NCBI RefSeq assembly: GCF_022829545.1
Contig: NZ_JAKSYM010000226.1
Coordinates: 1 to 64,000 of the forward strand
From: Methylobacterium sp. J-030
Lineage (GTDB): Bacteria; Pseudomonadota; Alphaproteobacteria; Rhizobiales; Beijerinckiaceae
DNA: 64,000 nucleotides
Direction: 5' to 3'
Numbering within the stretch: the stretch's first letter is position 1; each line of letters opens with the position of its first letter. Position numbers and translations under genes: made by a program. Under the pieces are notes generated by a model. That model was not told the origin of the DNA. It searched no databases and saw nothing but the letters and a program-made list of their open reading frames with translations. Positions 37,026 to 46,125 of the stretch are shown here, piece by piece.

Positions 37026-37151
37026 ATGAAGATCCGCAACTCCCTCAAGTCCCTGCGCGGCCGCCACCGCGACAACCAGCTCGTGCGCCGCAAGGGCCGG
37101 GTCTACGTGATCAACAAGACCCAGAAGCGCTTCAAGGCCCGCCAGGGCTGA
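37026..37151 (+). CDS. rpmJ: 50S ribosomal protein L36, cysteine-free type
   Basis: The 41-residue basic protein [18 protein letters not shown]... is L36 of the zinc-independent type: the three cysteines and the histidine of zinc-binding L36 are absent. It ends [11 protein letters not shown], matching the YkgO-like form. In alphaproteobacteria this form is often the only L36. The upstream frame is untranslated leader. A good hairpin terminator follows 31 bp downstream, so the gene is probably transcribed alone. Confidence 0.95.
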   Translation: MKIRNSLKSLRGRHRDNQLVRRKGRVYVINKTQKRFKARQG

Positions 37152-37182
37152 GGTCCGCTCGTCCGGCCGTGGTCGGTCCAGT

Positions 37183-37213
37183 GCAGCCGCTCCCGGCCGG
37201 GCGCGGCTGCTTT
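37183..37213 (+). terminator. Terminator after rpmJ
   Basis: GCAGCCGC (37183-37190) and GCGGCTGC (37203-37210) form a perfect stem. Inside, the loop contains the palindrome CCCGGCCGGG, and TTT follows. It fits an intrinsic terminator with a short T-run. Confidence 0.75.
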
Positions 37214-37271
37214 CGCATGCGCGGCACCGCGGCGCGTTGACGGGCCTGTCCGCGGGGCACACTCTGGCGGG

Positions 37272-37883
37272 ATGATATCGGCCCGCCTCTTCACAGCCTT
37301 GATCTGCCTGTCGGCGCTGACGGCCGCGTCGCCGGCAGCCCGGGCGGAGCCGCAGCCGAGTCGCTCGGGCCGAACGGCACCGGAGGCGAAGCCCGCGCCG
37401 AAGCCCCCGAGCCTCGACGATCTGTTCGCCCGCCTGCGCGCAAGCGAGGATCCGGTCGAGGCCAAGGGCATCGCGCGACTCGTCGAGCGGCGTCTTGCCG
37501 GCTCCGGAAGCCCCACCGCCGACCTTCTGACCGACCGGGCCCGACAGGCCGTCACGGCCCACGATTTTCCCCTCGCCGCCGAGTTGATGGACCGGGTGAC
37601 GGCCCTGGAGCCCAACTGGTCCGAGGGCTGGAACCGGCGCGCCACGGTGTTCTGGCTGCTGACCGACAAGGACGACGCGATCGGCGACTTGAAGCGTGCC
37701 CTGGTCCTGGAGCCGCGCCACTTCGAGGCCTGGGCGGCCCTGGGCCGGATCTTCGAGTCTCAGGACGACAAGGCACACGCGCTGGCGGCCTTCCGCCGGG
37801 CCAAGGCGCTCTACCCGCAGATGGACAAGATCGGCGAGGCAATCGACCGCCTCGCGCCGGAGGTCGACGGCCGCGACCTGTGA
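37272..37883 (+). CDS. Secreted TPR protein
   Basis: The 203-residue protein has a signal peptide (about 1-25, ending AARAE), a Pro-rich linker and a tetratricopeptide region (about residues 95-185: LAAELMDRVTALEPNWSEGW, AIGDLKRALVLEPRHFEAWA, ALAAFRRAKALYPQMDKI). It probably works in the periplasm as a scaffold. It overlaps the following hydrolase gene by four bases (GTGA). Substrate or partner is unknown. Confidence 0.85.
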   Translation: MISARLFTALICLSALTAASPAARAEPQPSRSGRTAPEAKPAPKPPSLDDLFARLRASEDPVEAKGIARLVERRLAGSGSPTADLLTDRARQAVTAHDFPLAAELMDRVTALEPNWSEGWNRRATVFWLLTDKDDAIGDLKRALVLEPRHFEAWAALGRIFESQDDKAHALAAFRRAKALYPQMDKIGEAIDRLAPEVDGRDL

Positions 37884-38896
37884 CCCGGATGCTCGGCGTT
37901 CTCCTGACGCTCGCCGCCCTGCCCGTCGCGGTGCTGAGCCTCGTCCTGATCGTCGGCGCGCTGGCGACCCTCGTGATCACGTCGCGGGTCAGCGCCGCCT
38001 ATCCGCCGGCCGGACCCTTCGTCGCCGTGACCGGGGGCCGCCTCGCGACGATCCAGGATGGGCCGGCGGACGGACCTCCGATCGTCCTCCTGCACGGCGC
38101 GTCAGCCAACGCGTCGGATCCGATGGAGGGCATCGGCCGCCGCCTCGCCGCACGGGGCTTCCGGGTGATCGCCTTCGATCGTCCGGGCTTCGGCTGGAGC
38201 GACCGGGTCGCCGGGGGCGAGGCGGCTGCGCCCACCGTGCAGGCGCGCCTAATCGCGGAGGCACTGGCCACCATGGGCGTCGGTCCGGCGATCGTGTTCG
38301 GCCATTCCTGGGCGGGCTCGCTGGCGCTGGCGCTCGCCCTCGATCACCCGGAGCGGGTTTCGGCCCTCGTCCTGGCGGCGCCCGTCGCCATGCCGATGCC
38401 GGACCGGCTGCCCGATCTGCCGTGGTACTGGCGGTTGGCCATCCAACCGCCGGTGGCGTGGCTGCTCAGCCGCACCGTGGGACCGCCCCTGGCGCAGCGC
38501 TTCCTGCCGGAGGCGGCCCGTCGGGTCTTCACGCCACAGCCGGAGGACCCGGCCTATCCGGAACTCGCCAGGGCAGCGCTCGTCCTGCGGCCTGGAACGC
38601 TGCTCGCCAACGTCCAGGATCTGCTCGGCCTGACGAAGGCGCTGGCCGCCCAGGCCCCGCGCTACGGCGCGATCCGGGTTCCCGCCCTGGTCATCGCCGG
38701 CGAGGCCGATCCGATCGTGCGCAGCGCGGAGCAGGCGGTCCCCCTCGCGCGGGCGATCCCGGGGGCGCGGCTCGTCCTGCTGCCGGGGATCGGACATATG
38801 CTCCAGTACGCGGCGGCCGACCGCGTGACGGAGGAGATCGCCCGGCTGTCCGCCGGATCGACCAACGCGGCGACGGCGGCTCCCGCCGCCCGGTGA
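37880..38896 (+). CDS. Alpha/beta hydrolase
   Basis: The 338-residue protein starts with a hydrophobic segment (about 5-35), probably a membrane anchor. An alpha/beta hydrolase fold follows: oxyanion motif VLLHGASANASD, nucleophile elbow FGHSWAG with Ser, acid in AGEADPIV, and the late His in PGIGHMLQYA. Substrate cannot be told from sequence. The GTG start overlaps the TPR gene stop. Relatives include epoxide hydrolase-like and haloalkane-type enzymes. Confidence 0.87.
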   Translation: MTRMLGVLLTLAALPVAVLSLVLIVGALATLVITSRVSAAYPPAGPFVAVTGGRLATIQDGPADGPPIVLLHGASANASDPMEGIGRRLAARGFRVIAFDRPGFGWSDRVAGGEAAAPTVQARLIAEALATMGVGPAIVFGHSWAGSLALALALDHPERVSALVLAAPVAMPMPDRLPDLPWYWRLAIQPPVAWLLSRTVGPPLAQRFLPEAARRVFTPQPEDPAYPELARAALVLRPGTLLANVQDLLGLTKALAAQAPRYGAIRVPALVIAGEADPIVRSAEQAVPLARAIPGARLVLLPGIGHMLQYAAADRVTEEIARLSAGSTNAATAAPAAR

Positions 38897-38976
38897 GGCG
38901 CCGTCGTCCGTACGAGCCGTCGGACGACGGCACGGATTGATCGCAGACCGCTCCGGCCACCCGGAGCCCAAGCCCA

Positions 38977-40413
38977 TCACGCCTTCTCGGCGTGCTCGCG
39001 GGTGATGAAGGTGAGCCGCACGAGATTCGTGGCCCCGGGCGTGCCGAAGGGCAGGCCGGCCACCACGATCACACGATCGCCCACCGCCGCGAATCGCTCC
39101 CGCACAGCGAACTTGGCGGCGCGAAACGACATGTCGTCCACGTCGCTGGCATCCTTGGTGACGATCGGGTGCGTGCCCCAGGCGAGCGCGAGGCGCCGCG
39201 CGGTCTCGCGCCGGGGCGTCAGGGCGATCACCGTAGCGTTCGGGCGCTCGCGCGAGAGGCGCAGCGCCGTCGAGCCGGAACTGGTCCAGGCCATGATGGC
39301 GTCGAGGTCGAGGGCGTCCACCATCTGGTGCGCGGCCGCCGCGATCGCGTCGTTGGCGGTGTGGTCCGGCGTCGCGCTCTGGGCGCGGATGATCGACCAG
39401 TAGAGCGCGTCCCGCTCCACCTGCTCGGCGATGCGGCTCATCGTCTCCACCGCGGCGAGCGGGTGTGCACCCGAGGCGCTCTCGGCCGAGAGCATCACGG
39501 CATCCGCGCCCTCGTAGACCGCGGTGGCCACGTCCGAGACCTCGGCACGGGTCGGCACCGGCGCCGTGATCATCGATTCGAGCATCTGGGTCGCGACCAC
39601 GACCGGCTTTCCGTGGCGCCGGGCCCCCCGGGTGATGCGCTTCTGAACGCCCGGGACCTGCTCCAGCGGCATCTCCACGCCGAGGTCGCCCCGAGCAACC
39701 ATCAGCCCGTCCGAAATCTCGATGATCTCGTCGAGCCGAGTCAGCGCCTGCGGCTTCTCGATCTTGGCCATCACCAGGGCGCGGCCGGCGCAGACCTTCT
39801 TGACCTCCGCCACATCCTCGGGCCGCTGGACGAACGACACGGCGATCCAGTCGGCGCCAGCGTTGAGGCCCGCATCGAGATCCGCCCGGTCCTTATCGGT
39901 CATGGCCGGCACCGGGATCACCGTGTGGGGCAGCGACACGCCCTTGCGGTTGGAGATGCGGCCGCCGACCTCGACCCGGGTCACCGCCCGGTTCTCGGAC
40001 GTCTCGACCACCGACAGCCGAAGCTTGCCGTCGTCGAGCAGGATCGCGTGACCCGGCTCCAGGGCCTGCAGGATCTCCGGGTGCGGCAGGTGGCAGCGCG
40101 CGGCGTCACCGGGCGTCGGGTCGCCGTCGAGCACGAAGGTGGCGCCGGCCTCGATCATCGCGGTCCCGTCCGCGAAGATGCCGAGCCGCAGCTTTGGCCC
40201 CTGCAGATCGACCAGGATGCCGATCGGGTGCTTGGCCTCGCGCTCGATGGTGCGGATCGCCTCGACCTTCTCGGGCAGTTTCTCCCGGGGCAGATGGCTC
40301 ATGTTGAGACGGAATACGTCCACGCCGGCGCGGAACAGCCGTTCGATCATCTCGGGCGAATCGGAGGCCGGCCCGAGGGTGGCAACGATCTTCGTGCGGC
40401 GCGAGCGTTTCAA
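38977..40413 (-). CDS. pyk: Pyruvate kinase
   Basis: Pyruvate kinase converts PEP and ADP to pyruvate and ATP. The 478-residue protein has the usual domains and motifs: KRSRRTKIVATLGPASDSPE, VRxLNMSH-like FRLNMSH, and the signature LMVARGDLGVEMPLEQVP. The start is unusual: a TTG at 40413 has GGAGG seven bases upstream, whereas the GTG at 40440 in the same frame has no ribosome site and adds nine poor residues. Confidence 0.96.
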   Translation of the reverse strand: MKRSRRTKIVATLGPASDSPEMIERLFRAGVDVFRLNMSHLPREKLPEKVEAIRTIEREAKHPIGILVDLQGPKLRLGIFADGTAMIEAGATFVLDGDPTPGDAARCHLPHPEILQALEPGHAILLDDGKLRLSVVETSENRAVTRVEVGGRISNRKGVSLPHTVIPVPAMTDKDRADLDAGLNAGADWIAVSFVQRPEDVAEVKKVCAGRALVMAKIEKPQALTRLDEIIEISDGLMVARGDLGVEMPLEQVPGVQKRITRGARRHGKPVVVATQMLESMITAPVPTRAEVSDVATAVYEGADAVMLSAESASGAHPLAAVETMSRIAEQVERDALYWSIIRAQSATPDHTANDAIAAAAHQMVDALDLDAIMAWTSSGSTALRLSRERPNATVIALTPRRETARRLALAWGTHPIVTKDASDVDDMSFRAAKFAVRERFAAVGDRVIVVAGLPFGTPGATNLVRLTFITREHAEKA

Positions 40414-40483
40414 GCGGGATCCTCCGGGCGTTCTCCGCACGCCTCGCGGCGGCGTCGGGCGTCGTGATGGGTGCAGGGGGTGC

Positions 40484-40966
40484 TTACGGTTTCGCGGGGG
40501 CGTCCGCGCGGTTCGGATCCGTGAGCTGGATGGTCCAGCTCTTCTGCTCGCCGGTATCGACCTCGAAGAAACCGTTCCGGTCGTAGCCCCGCGCCAGGCA
40601 ATCCTCGATCCCGCGGATCGTGAATTCCGAGTCGCGGGTGCACATCAGCGAGCGCCCGTTCCATTCGCCACCGCGCGTGTAGTCCACCGCGAAGACGTAG
40701 TAGAACCGGGCCGCCAATGCGCCCTTCAGCAGCGTTTCGCAGGCCTTCGGCGCCAGATCCCACCAGCCCTCCGTGACCCAGCCCTGCGGGTCGCGGTAGC
40801 CCAGCGAGATGCCAACCTTGCTGCCGGTCTGGTTGCACAGGCGCAGATCGGCCTTCGCGGGTCCCGCGCCGAGGAGTGCGAGGCCGAGGGCCGTGAATAC
40901 GGGAAGGATCCGAACCGCCGGAACGCGAACCTTAATTGACGAGGATGATGCGGCAATCGTTGACAT
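40484..40966 (-). CDS. DUF1036 secreted protein
   Basis: The 160-residue protein has an N-terminal hydrophobic signal (about residues 18-40, ending GPAKA). The DUF1036 domain follows: LRLCNQTGSKVGISLGYRD, GWVTEGWWDLAPKACETLL and YDRNGFFEVDTGE. It begins inside the end of the glycerate kinase gene, overlapping it by 35 bp, and no in-frame ATG or GTG farther in would keep the signal. Its function is unknown. Four cysteines could form disulfides. Confidence 0.85.
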   Translation of the reverse strand: MSTIAASSSSIKVRVPAVRILPVFTALGLALLGAGPAKADLRLCNQTGSKVGISLGYRDPQGWVTEGWWDLAPKACETLLKGALAARFYYVFAVDYTRGGEWNGRSLMCTRDSEFTIRGIEDCLARGYDRNGFFEVDTGEQKSWTIQLTDPNRADAPAKP

Positions 40967-42251
40967 TGGTACAGGTCGGGCCGGGGTTCACGAGGTCGCC
41001 GAGGGCCGCGAAGAACGCGGTGGAATCGTTCTGGTCCAGCATCGCGGCCGGGTCGAGGCCGGCGGCGCGCGCGCGCACCAGCGTCGTGGGATCGATGATG
41101 CCGCCCGCGGGATCGGTGGCATGCCCTCGGCCGCCATCGGTGCCGTCGGTATCGGCGCTGATGCCGGAGATGCCCGGCTCCCCCGCCAGCGCCACCGCGA
41201 GGGCCATCGCGTATTCCTGGTTCGGGCCGCCGTCGCCCTCCCCCCGGATGGTCACGGTGAGTTCGCCGCCGGAGATCAGCGCGACCCGCTGGCCGGCTTG
41301 CCTGTAGCGCTTGGCCGCGGCAGCGTGCTCGGCGGCGACTTCGCGAGCCTCGCCCTCGAGGTCGGCACCGAGCATCACCGGCTCGTAGCCGGCCACGCGG
41401 GCTCCCTCCGCCGCTGCGTTCAGGGCGTCGATCGGGCGGGCGATGATGCGGTACTCCGCCCGGGCGAAGGCCGGATCACCCGCCTTCGGCGTCTCGTTGT
41501 TCGGATCGTTGAGCAGGCGCGTCGCCTCTTCCGGCAGCGGGATGCCGCGGCGCTCGCAGATGGCTTTGGCTTCGGCCAGGGTGGACGGGTCGGGCACGGT
41601 CGGCCCGGAGGCGATCACCGCGGGATCGTCGAAGGGCACGTCCGAGATCGCCAGTGTCAGGATCCGTCTCGCGTTGCGGGCGGCGAGCGCGAGGCGCCCG
41701 CCCTTGATCCGGGAAATGTGCTTGCGCACCGTGTTGATCTCGCCGATCGGGGCGCCCGAGCGCAGCATCGCGCGGGTGATCGCCTGCTTCTCGGTAAGCG
41801 TCAGGTCGCCCGCCGGGGCGATCCAGTTGGCCGATCCGCCGCCGGAGAGCAGCACCAGCACCTCGTCGTCCGGCCCTGCCTCCGTGGCGAGCCGGAGGGC
41901 CTCCTTGGTCGCCGCGATTCCGGCCTCGTCGGGGACCGGGTGGCCGGCCTCGACCATGTGGATCCCGGGCGCGTCCTGCCCATAGCCGTGGCGGGCCACC
42001 GCGAGCCCGACGATCCGGTCGTCGCCGAGCCCATGCTGCTGCCGGTAGAAGCGGCTTGCCACGGCGCTCATGCTGCCCGCGGCCTTGCCGGCGGCCAGGA
42101 TGATCAGCCGACCCGGGCTCGGCTCGGGCAAGTGCGGCGGCAAAGCGAGATCGGGATGGGCGGCCCGGATCGCCGCCGTGAGCAAGCTGTCGAGGAGCGC
42201 GCGCTGCGCCTGGATGGCGGGATCGGCGGCGGGCGGGGCGGTCTCGGTCAT
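40932..42251 (-). CDS. Glycerate kinase (MOFRL/GckA type)
   Basis: The 439-residue protein belongs to the glycerate 2-kinase family: AAGKAAGSM, the nucleotide motif LVLLSGGGSANW, SDVPFDDPAVIASGPT and the C-terminal MOFRL domain ISGGELTVTIRGEGDGGPNQ. It makes 2-phosphoglycerate from glycerate, which in methylotrophs is a serine-cycle step (GckA); whether this copy has that job cannot be said. The ATG at 42251 begins MTETAPPAADP; the upstream frame crosses the promoter repeats. It overlaps the DUF1036 gene start. Confidence 0.9.
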   Translation of the reverse strand: MTETAPPAADPAIQAQRALLDSLLTAAIRAAHPDLALPPHLPEPSPGRLIILAAGKAAGSMSAVASRFYRQQHGLGDDRIVGLAVARHGYGQDAPGIHMVEAGHPVPDEAGIAATKEALRLATEAGPDDEVLVLLSGGGSANWIAPAGDLTLTEKQAITRAMLRSGAPIGEINTVRKHISRIKGGRLALAARNARRILTLAISDVPFDDPAVIASGPTVPDPSTLAEAKAICERRGIPLPEEATRLLNDPNNETPKAGDPAFARAEYRIIARPIDALNAAAEGARVAGYEPVMLGADLEGEAREVAAEHAAAAKRYRQAGQRVALISGGELTVTIRGEGDGGPNQEYAMALAVALAGEPGISGISADTDGTDGGRGHATDPAGGIIDPTTLVRARAAGLDPAAMLDQNDSTAFFAALGDLVNPGPTCTNVNDCRIILVN

Positions 42252-42294
42252 GGCGTCGGACGGGCTCCTCTCTAGACCCGATCGCACGATCCCC

Positions 42295-42332
42295 GCCCGT
42301 TTCTTGCCTGGGCGGCGGGCCCGTTTCTTGCC
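42295..42332. promoter_or_regulatory. Two direct repeats upstream of glycerate kinase
   Basis: GCCCGTTTCTTGCC occurs at 42295-42308 and again at 42319-42332, exactly 24 bp start to start (about two helical turns). The word GCACGATCC also occurs twice around them (42284 and 42339). The region lies 44-81 bp upstream of the glycerate kinase start and also upstream of the divergent amidohydrolase gene. It could be a pair of activator sites; no regulator is identified. Confidence 0.45.
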
Positions 42333-42409
42333 GTGAGCGCACGATCCTTGGTAGGTGATCTGCCCGAGCCTTCGCCCTACGGCAAGCGCCTTCGGCACGC
42401 CCGCACAGA

Positions 42410-43192
42410 TTGGAAGACCTCGAAAGCCCCGTGACCTGTCCGGAGATTGAAGCGGCGGCCGCTCCGCATCCCTGCGAGATCATCCCGGGCGATCCCGGCT
42501 GCGGCCTCGTCATCGCCTGCGATCACGCCTCCAACCACGTCCCGCCGGATATCGACCTTGGCCTGCCGGCCTCGGAATTCGCCCGGCACATCGCCTACGA
42601 CATCGGCGCGGCAGCCGTGACCCGGATGCTGGCGGCGCAGCTCGGGGCGCCCGCGATCCTGACGAACTTCTCCCGCCTGATCATCGACCCGAACCGGGGC
42701 CGCGCCGATCCGACGCTCGTCATGCGCCTGTCCGACGGTGCGGTGGTGCCGGGCAACGCCCGGATCGACGAAGCCGGCAAGCAGGCACGGATCGCCCGTT
42801 TCTACGCGCCGTTCGATGCCGCCATCGACGCGGCGGTCGACGCCGCCGCGGCCGCCGGCCGGCCGGCCAAGATCCTGACCATACACAGTTTCACGCCGTA
42901 CTGGCGCGGTATCCCGCGGCCCTGGCAGGTCGGCATCCTGTACGACCGCGACGCGCGCCTCGCACGCCCGCTGATCGAGGCGCTGGGGGCCGATCCGGCC
43001 GGGCTGAACGTCGGCGACAACCAGCCCTACGGGGGCGGCCTGCCCGGCGACACGATCGACCGCCACGCGACGGCGCGCGGCCTGCCGAACGCGCTCGTGG
43101 AGATTCGCCAGGATCTGATCGCCGGCCCGGCCGGGCAGGCGGAATGGGCGGACCGTTTCGCCCGGATCCTCCGGTCGCTGCCGGCGGCTTGA
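42410..43192 (+). CDS. N-formylglutamate amidohydrolase family protein
   Basis: The 260-residue protein matches the N-formylglutamate amidohydrolase (HutG-like) family: LVIACDHASNHVPPD with metal-binding His and Asp, NFSRLIIDPNR, LTIHSFTPYWRG with His, and ALVEIRQDLI. The start is uncertain: TTG at 42410 gives the longest frame; a GTG at 42431 is an alternative. No histidine-degradation genes are nearby, so the substrate may be another formyl or acyl amino acid. Confidence 0.85.
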   Translation: MEDLESPVTCPEIEAAAAPHPCEIIPGDPGCGLVIACDHASNHVPPDIDLGLPASEFARHIAYDIGAAAVTRMLAAQLGAPAILTNFSRLIIDPNRGRADPTLVMRLSDGAVVPGNARIDEAGKQARIARFYAPFDAAIDAAVDAAAAAGRPAKILTIHSFTPYWRGIPRPWQVGILYDRDARLARPLIEALGADPAGLNVGDNQPYGGGLPGDTIDRHATARGLPNALVEIRQDLIAGPAGQAEWADRFARILRSLPAA

Positions 43193-43249
43193 TCCCGGCG
43201 CCCCCGGCCCCGAAATGCCGGGCGTCATTCGCAGAGGAGCAGGCGATCG

Positions 43250-43558
43250 ATGACCGATCTCGAAGCACGCGTACGGACCGAACTCGAAGCAGCCGTGTTT
43301 CGCCGGCTGGTGGCGCATCTGCAAACGCGCACCGACGTGCAGAACATCGATCTGATGAATCTGGCTGGCTTCTGCCGGAACTGCCTCTCCAACTGGTTGA
43401 AGGCTGCCGCCGACGAGACCGGTGTGGCTCTCACCAAGGACGAGAGCCGCGAGGCGGTCTACGGCATGCCGTATGACGCGTGGAAGGCGAAGCATCAGAC
43501 CGAGGCCAGCGCCGCACAGCAGGCGGGCTTCGCGGCCAATCAGGCCAAGGGGCATTGA
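43250..43558 (+). CDS. DUF1244 small protein
   Basis: The 102-residue protein matches DUF1244, with the conserved LMNLAGFCRNCLSNW containing a CxxC pair and the region ESREAVYGMPYDAWKAKHQT. This family is found across alphaproteobacteria and its function is not known. The Cys pair may bind metal. It lies between the amidohydrolase gene and gapR. Confidence 0.88.
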   Translation: MTDLEARVRTELEAAVFRRLVAHLQTRTDVQNIDLMNLAGFCRNCLSNWLKAAADETGVALTKDESREAVYGMPYDAWKAKHQTEASAAQQAGFAANQAKGH

Positions 43559-43647
43559 GCCGCCGCGAATCGGTTCAGCTTCCGGTAAGTTCGCCCCGTT
43601 AACCACGGGTCGAGGGCGCAACCGCGCCGTGTAGTCCGGAGAGCCCC

Positions 43648-43941
43648 ATGAACGCCCATTCGATGCCCAGCGCCGCGCAGCGGCCCAGCGGCGACGTCTC
43701 CTCGGCCGAAGGCGTAGCCGCCGACGAACTCAAGCAGTTCATCGAACGGCTGGAGCGGCTGGAAGAGGAGAAGGCCGGCATCATGGGCGACATCAAGGAG
43801 GTGTTCGCCGAGTTGAAGGGCCGAGGCTTCGACGCCAAGGCGGTGCGCACCATCCTGCGGATCCGAAAGCAGGACCACAGCGAGCGCCAGGAGCAGGAGG
43901 CGATCCTCGAGCTGTACCTGCAGGCGCTCGGCATGGCCTAA
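43648..43941 (+). CDS. gapR: Nucleoid protein GapR (DUF2312)
   Basis: The 97-residue protein matches DUF2312/UPF0335: [20 protein letters not shown], then [20 protein letters not shown], then [20 protein letters not shown]. In Caulobacter this is GapR, a nucleoid protein that binds overtwisted DNA ahead of replication and transcription. The first 25 residues are a variable, probably disordered tail. It is transcribed after the DUF1244 gene, 89 bp downstream. Confidence 0.92.
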   Translation: MNAHSMPSAAQRPSGDVSSAEGVAADELKQFIERLERLEEEKAGIMGDIKEVFAELKGRGFDAKAVRTILRIRKQDHSERQEQEAILELYLQALGMA

Positions 43942-44101
43942 GCAGGTCTCTCGATAGTGGCCTCCGCTTTTGCGACGGAAACCTGCGGCACACCAAGGAC
44001 CTGAGCGGACCAAGCGTCAGCCTGCCAACACAAGGCCGCTCAGGCCAACGACACCGTGCCGGAGATTGGTCCCGGCACGAGAACGGGCATCGCCGGGGCC
44101 G

Positions 44102-45934
44102 TCAGTGGGCCTCGGCCGCCACCGCAACGCCTTCGTCGGTGAGACCCAGCGTTCGCCCCGGATAGCCGGCGGTGTCGAAATAGCGGGTCTCGCCCACCGT
44201 CTGATACCGCAGGATCGTCGTCAGGCCTGCGGCGTCCGGCTGCGAGCGCTCGACATGCGTGTCTGCCTTGGGCGTCGCACCGTTCGCCAGCGCCTCGGTG
44301 AGCACCCGGCCGACCAGCGTGCCCTTGGCGGGAATCGTCAGATCAAGGATCCGCGCGATGGTCTTGCCGAGATCGGCGTTGCTCGCCGGCACCGGGCTCT
44401 CGAGACCGGACCGAAAGCTCGGGCCTGCGGCGCCCATCACGTTGCGCGTGTCGGCCCGCGAGAAGCTGCCGTGCATGCCCTGGCCCTGCTGCAGCGCCGT
44501 GTCGGACACCTCGACCCCGCAGGTGGTCGGATCGGCGCAGCCCGTGGAGAAACTCCGGAAGTTGACAACGATGGCGGGCATCGGCGTCAGGGCCGAACCG
44601 TCTAGCGCGATGGTCGAGAGCGGCAGCGTCCCCGGGATCGGCCCGAGCGCGGCGCTCACGAACAGGCCGCTGACGTAGTCCTGCTTCGACAGGGCCTCGA
44701 CCACGCGTTGCGCCAGCACCTTGTCACCGTTCGGAATGTAGACGAGGTCGGAGCCGCCATTGGCCGCCACCACCACGTCGGGCTTGCCCGGATCCGTGCC
44801 GATCAGGCCGTTCGCCCGGCTCGGAAAGTTTTCGATACTGAGCTTCGCGCCCTTCGCATCCGGATCGAACAGGGCGAGGCCCAGGGCGTGCGCAAGGTCG
44901 ATGGCCACGAAGCCCGGCGGAAGCTGGCGGCTCGGCACGCCTTTGTAGCTCTGTGTCGCCGCAAAGCTTGTCGCGCTCTCCTTCGAGATCGTCGAGAAGC
45001 CGTGATCCGAGGTCAGGATCACGTCGGTCGTCTCCGCCAGCCCCTGGTCCTTCAACGCCCCCAGCAGCGTGGCGAGGTTGGTATCGGCGTTGCGGATCGC
45101 GGCAAGGCTGGTCGGGCCGTTGATGCCCGGGACCAGCCGGCCGAGACTGTCGCCCTGGTTGTGCTGGGTACCGTCAGGATCGCGCGACCAGAAGACCAGC
45201 ACGAACGGCTTCTCGCGATCCTTGAACAGCGGCAGCACCGCCTTGGTGGCGACATCGGCGAAGTAGGCCTGCTGGTCGACGTTCGCGGAGAGCGTCCCCG
45301 GCGTCTCGGCATTGCCGGCCGGGCCGTTGGCGCCGCGGGTCGGCGCCTGCACGGGCAGCCCGACGGCCCCGAGGCGGGTCTTGAGGTCGTCGCTCAACGG
45401 GATGCCGCCCGCCCGTCCCGTGCTGTCGTCGATCAGGACTGTGTCCTGGCCCGAGCGGGCGGTGTGATCGAACACGAGCGACGGTCCGAGCTTGCCGATG
45501 CTGGCGGTCGACATCCCCTTGGCGTGCGCCGCCCGCAGGATCGTCTCTTCGTTCAGGTAATTGCCGGCGAAATGCTCGTCGACGTCGCCGAGCACCGGAT
45601 CGTTCTCCAGGAACGGCGTCAGGCTCTCGCCCGCGCCCGGCACCGGGAAGGCCGTGTAGATCGTGTTTCCGTACTGCCCGGTATCGCCCAGCATGTGCCC
45701 GGTCGCCATCGCGGTGGCATTGGGCATCGTGAAGGTCGGGAATAGGGAATGGGTGTTGGTGAACCGCACGCCGGACTTCATCAGCCGGTCCATGGTCGGG
45801 GCGTTCGCGGAGTTGACCATGCCGTAGCGCAGCCCGTCGGCGACGAAGAGCACGACGTTGCGGGGCTGGGCCTGCGCTCCGGATACAGCCAGCAGCCCCA
45901 ATCCGATCCAGCAGGAAGTGAGTGCATGCCGCAC
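44102..45934 (-). CDS. Secreted alkaline phosphatase-superfamily protein
   Basis: From the GTG at 45934 (with GAGGAG eight bases upstream) the protein has 610 residues and a signal peptide (about 1-23, ending SGAQAQ). Metal and nucleophile motifs are visible: NVVLFVADGLRYGMV, the nucleophile Thr in TMPNATAMATGH, FWSRDPDGTQHNQGD and LTSDHGFSTI. It is probably a periplasmic phosphodiesterase or nucleotide pyrophosphatase. The long upstream frame overlaps the asd gene's end and is shadow. No phosphate operon is nearby. Confidence 0.88.
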   Translation of the reverse strand: MRHALTSCWIGLGLLAVSGAQAQPRNVVLFVADGLRYGMVNSANAPTMDRLMKSGVRFTNTHSLFPTFTMPNATAMATGHMLGDTGQYGNTIYTAFPVPGAGESLTPFLENDPVLGDVDEHFAGNYLNEETILRAAHAKGMSTASIGKLGPSLVFDHTARSGQDTVLIDDSTGRAGGIPLSDDLKTRLGAVGLPVQAPTRGANGPAGNAETPGTLSANVDQQAYFADVATKAVLPLFKDREKPFVLVFWSRDPDGTQHNQGDSLGRLVPGINGPTSLAAIRNADTNLATLLGALKDQGLAETTDVILTSDHGFSTISKESATSFAATQSYKGVPSRQLPPGFVAIDLAHALGLALFDPDAKGAKLSIENFPSRANGLIGTDPGKPDVVVAANGGSDLVYIPNGDKVLAQRVVEALSKQDYVSGLFVSAALGPIPGTLPLSTIALDGSALTPMPAIVVNFRSFSTGCADPTTCGVEVSDTALQQGQGMHGSFSRADTRNVMGAAGPSFRSGLESPVPASNADLGKTIARILDLTIPAKGTLVGRVLTEALANGATPKADTHVERSQPDAAGLTTILRYQTVGETRYFDTAGYPGRTLGLTDEGVAVAAEAH

Positions 45935-46078
45935 GATGAATCTCCTCAGCGTCCGGCACGCGGCGTGAGGGGAGACTGTGACAGGCGCATGACAGGGGGA
46001 TTGTGGGGCGCCTTCGCTTCCCATCCTCCCGCCTCTGAGGGAGTGGGAGGGAACGTCGCGGGTTCGGGTGATGCCGAC

Positions 46079-46108
46079 GAGGATGCGGACATGTGAGCCC
46101 GCATCCTC
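46079..46108 (-). terminator. Hairpin after asd
   Basis: GAGGATGCGG (46079-46088) and CCGCATCCTC (46099-46108) form a perfect 10 bp stem with a 10-base loop, 18 bp after the asd stop. No T-run follows on the minus strand, so Rho-independent action is doubtful. Confidence 0.45.
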
Positions 46109-46125
46109 TTCGCTATCGAAGGCCT

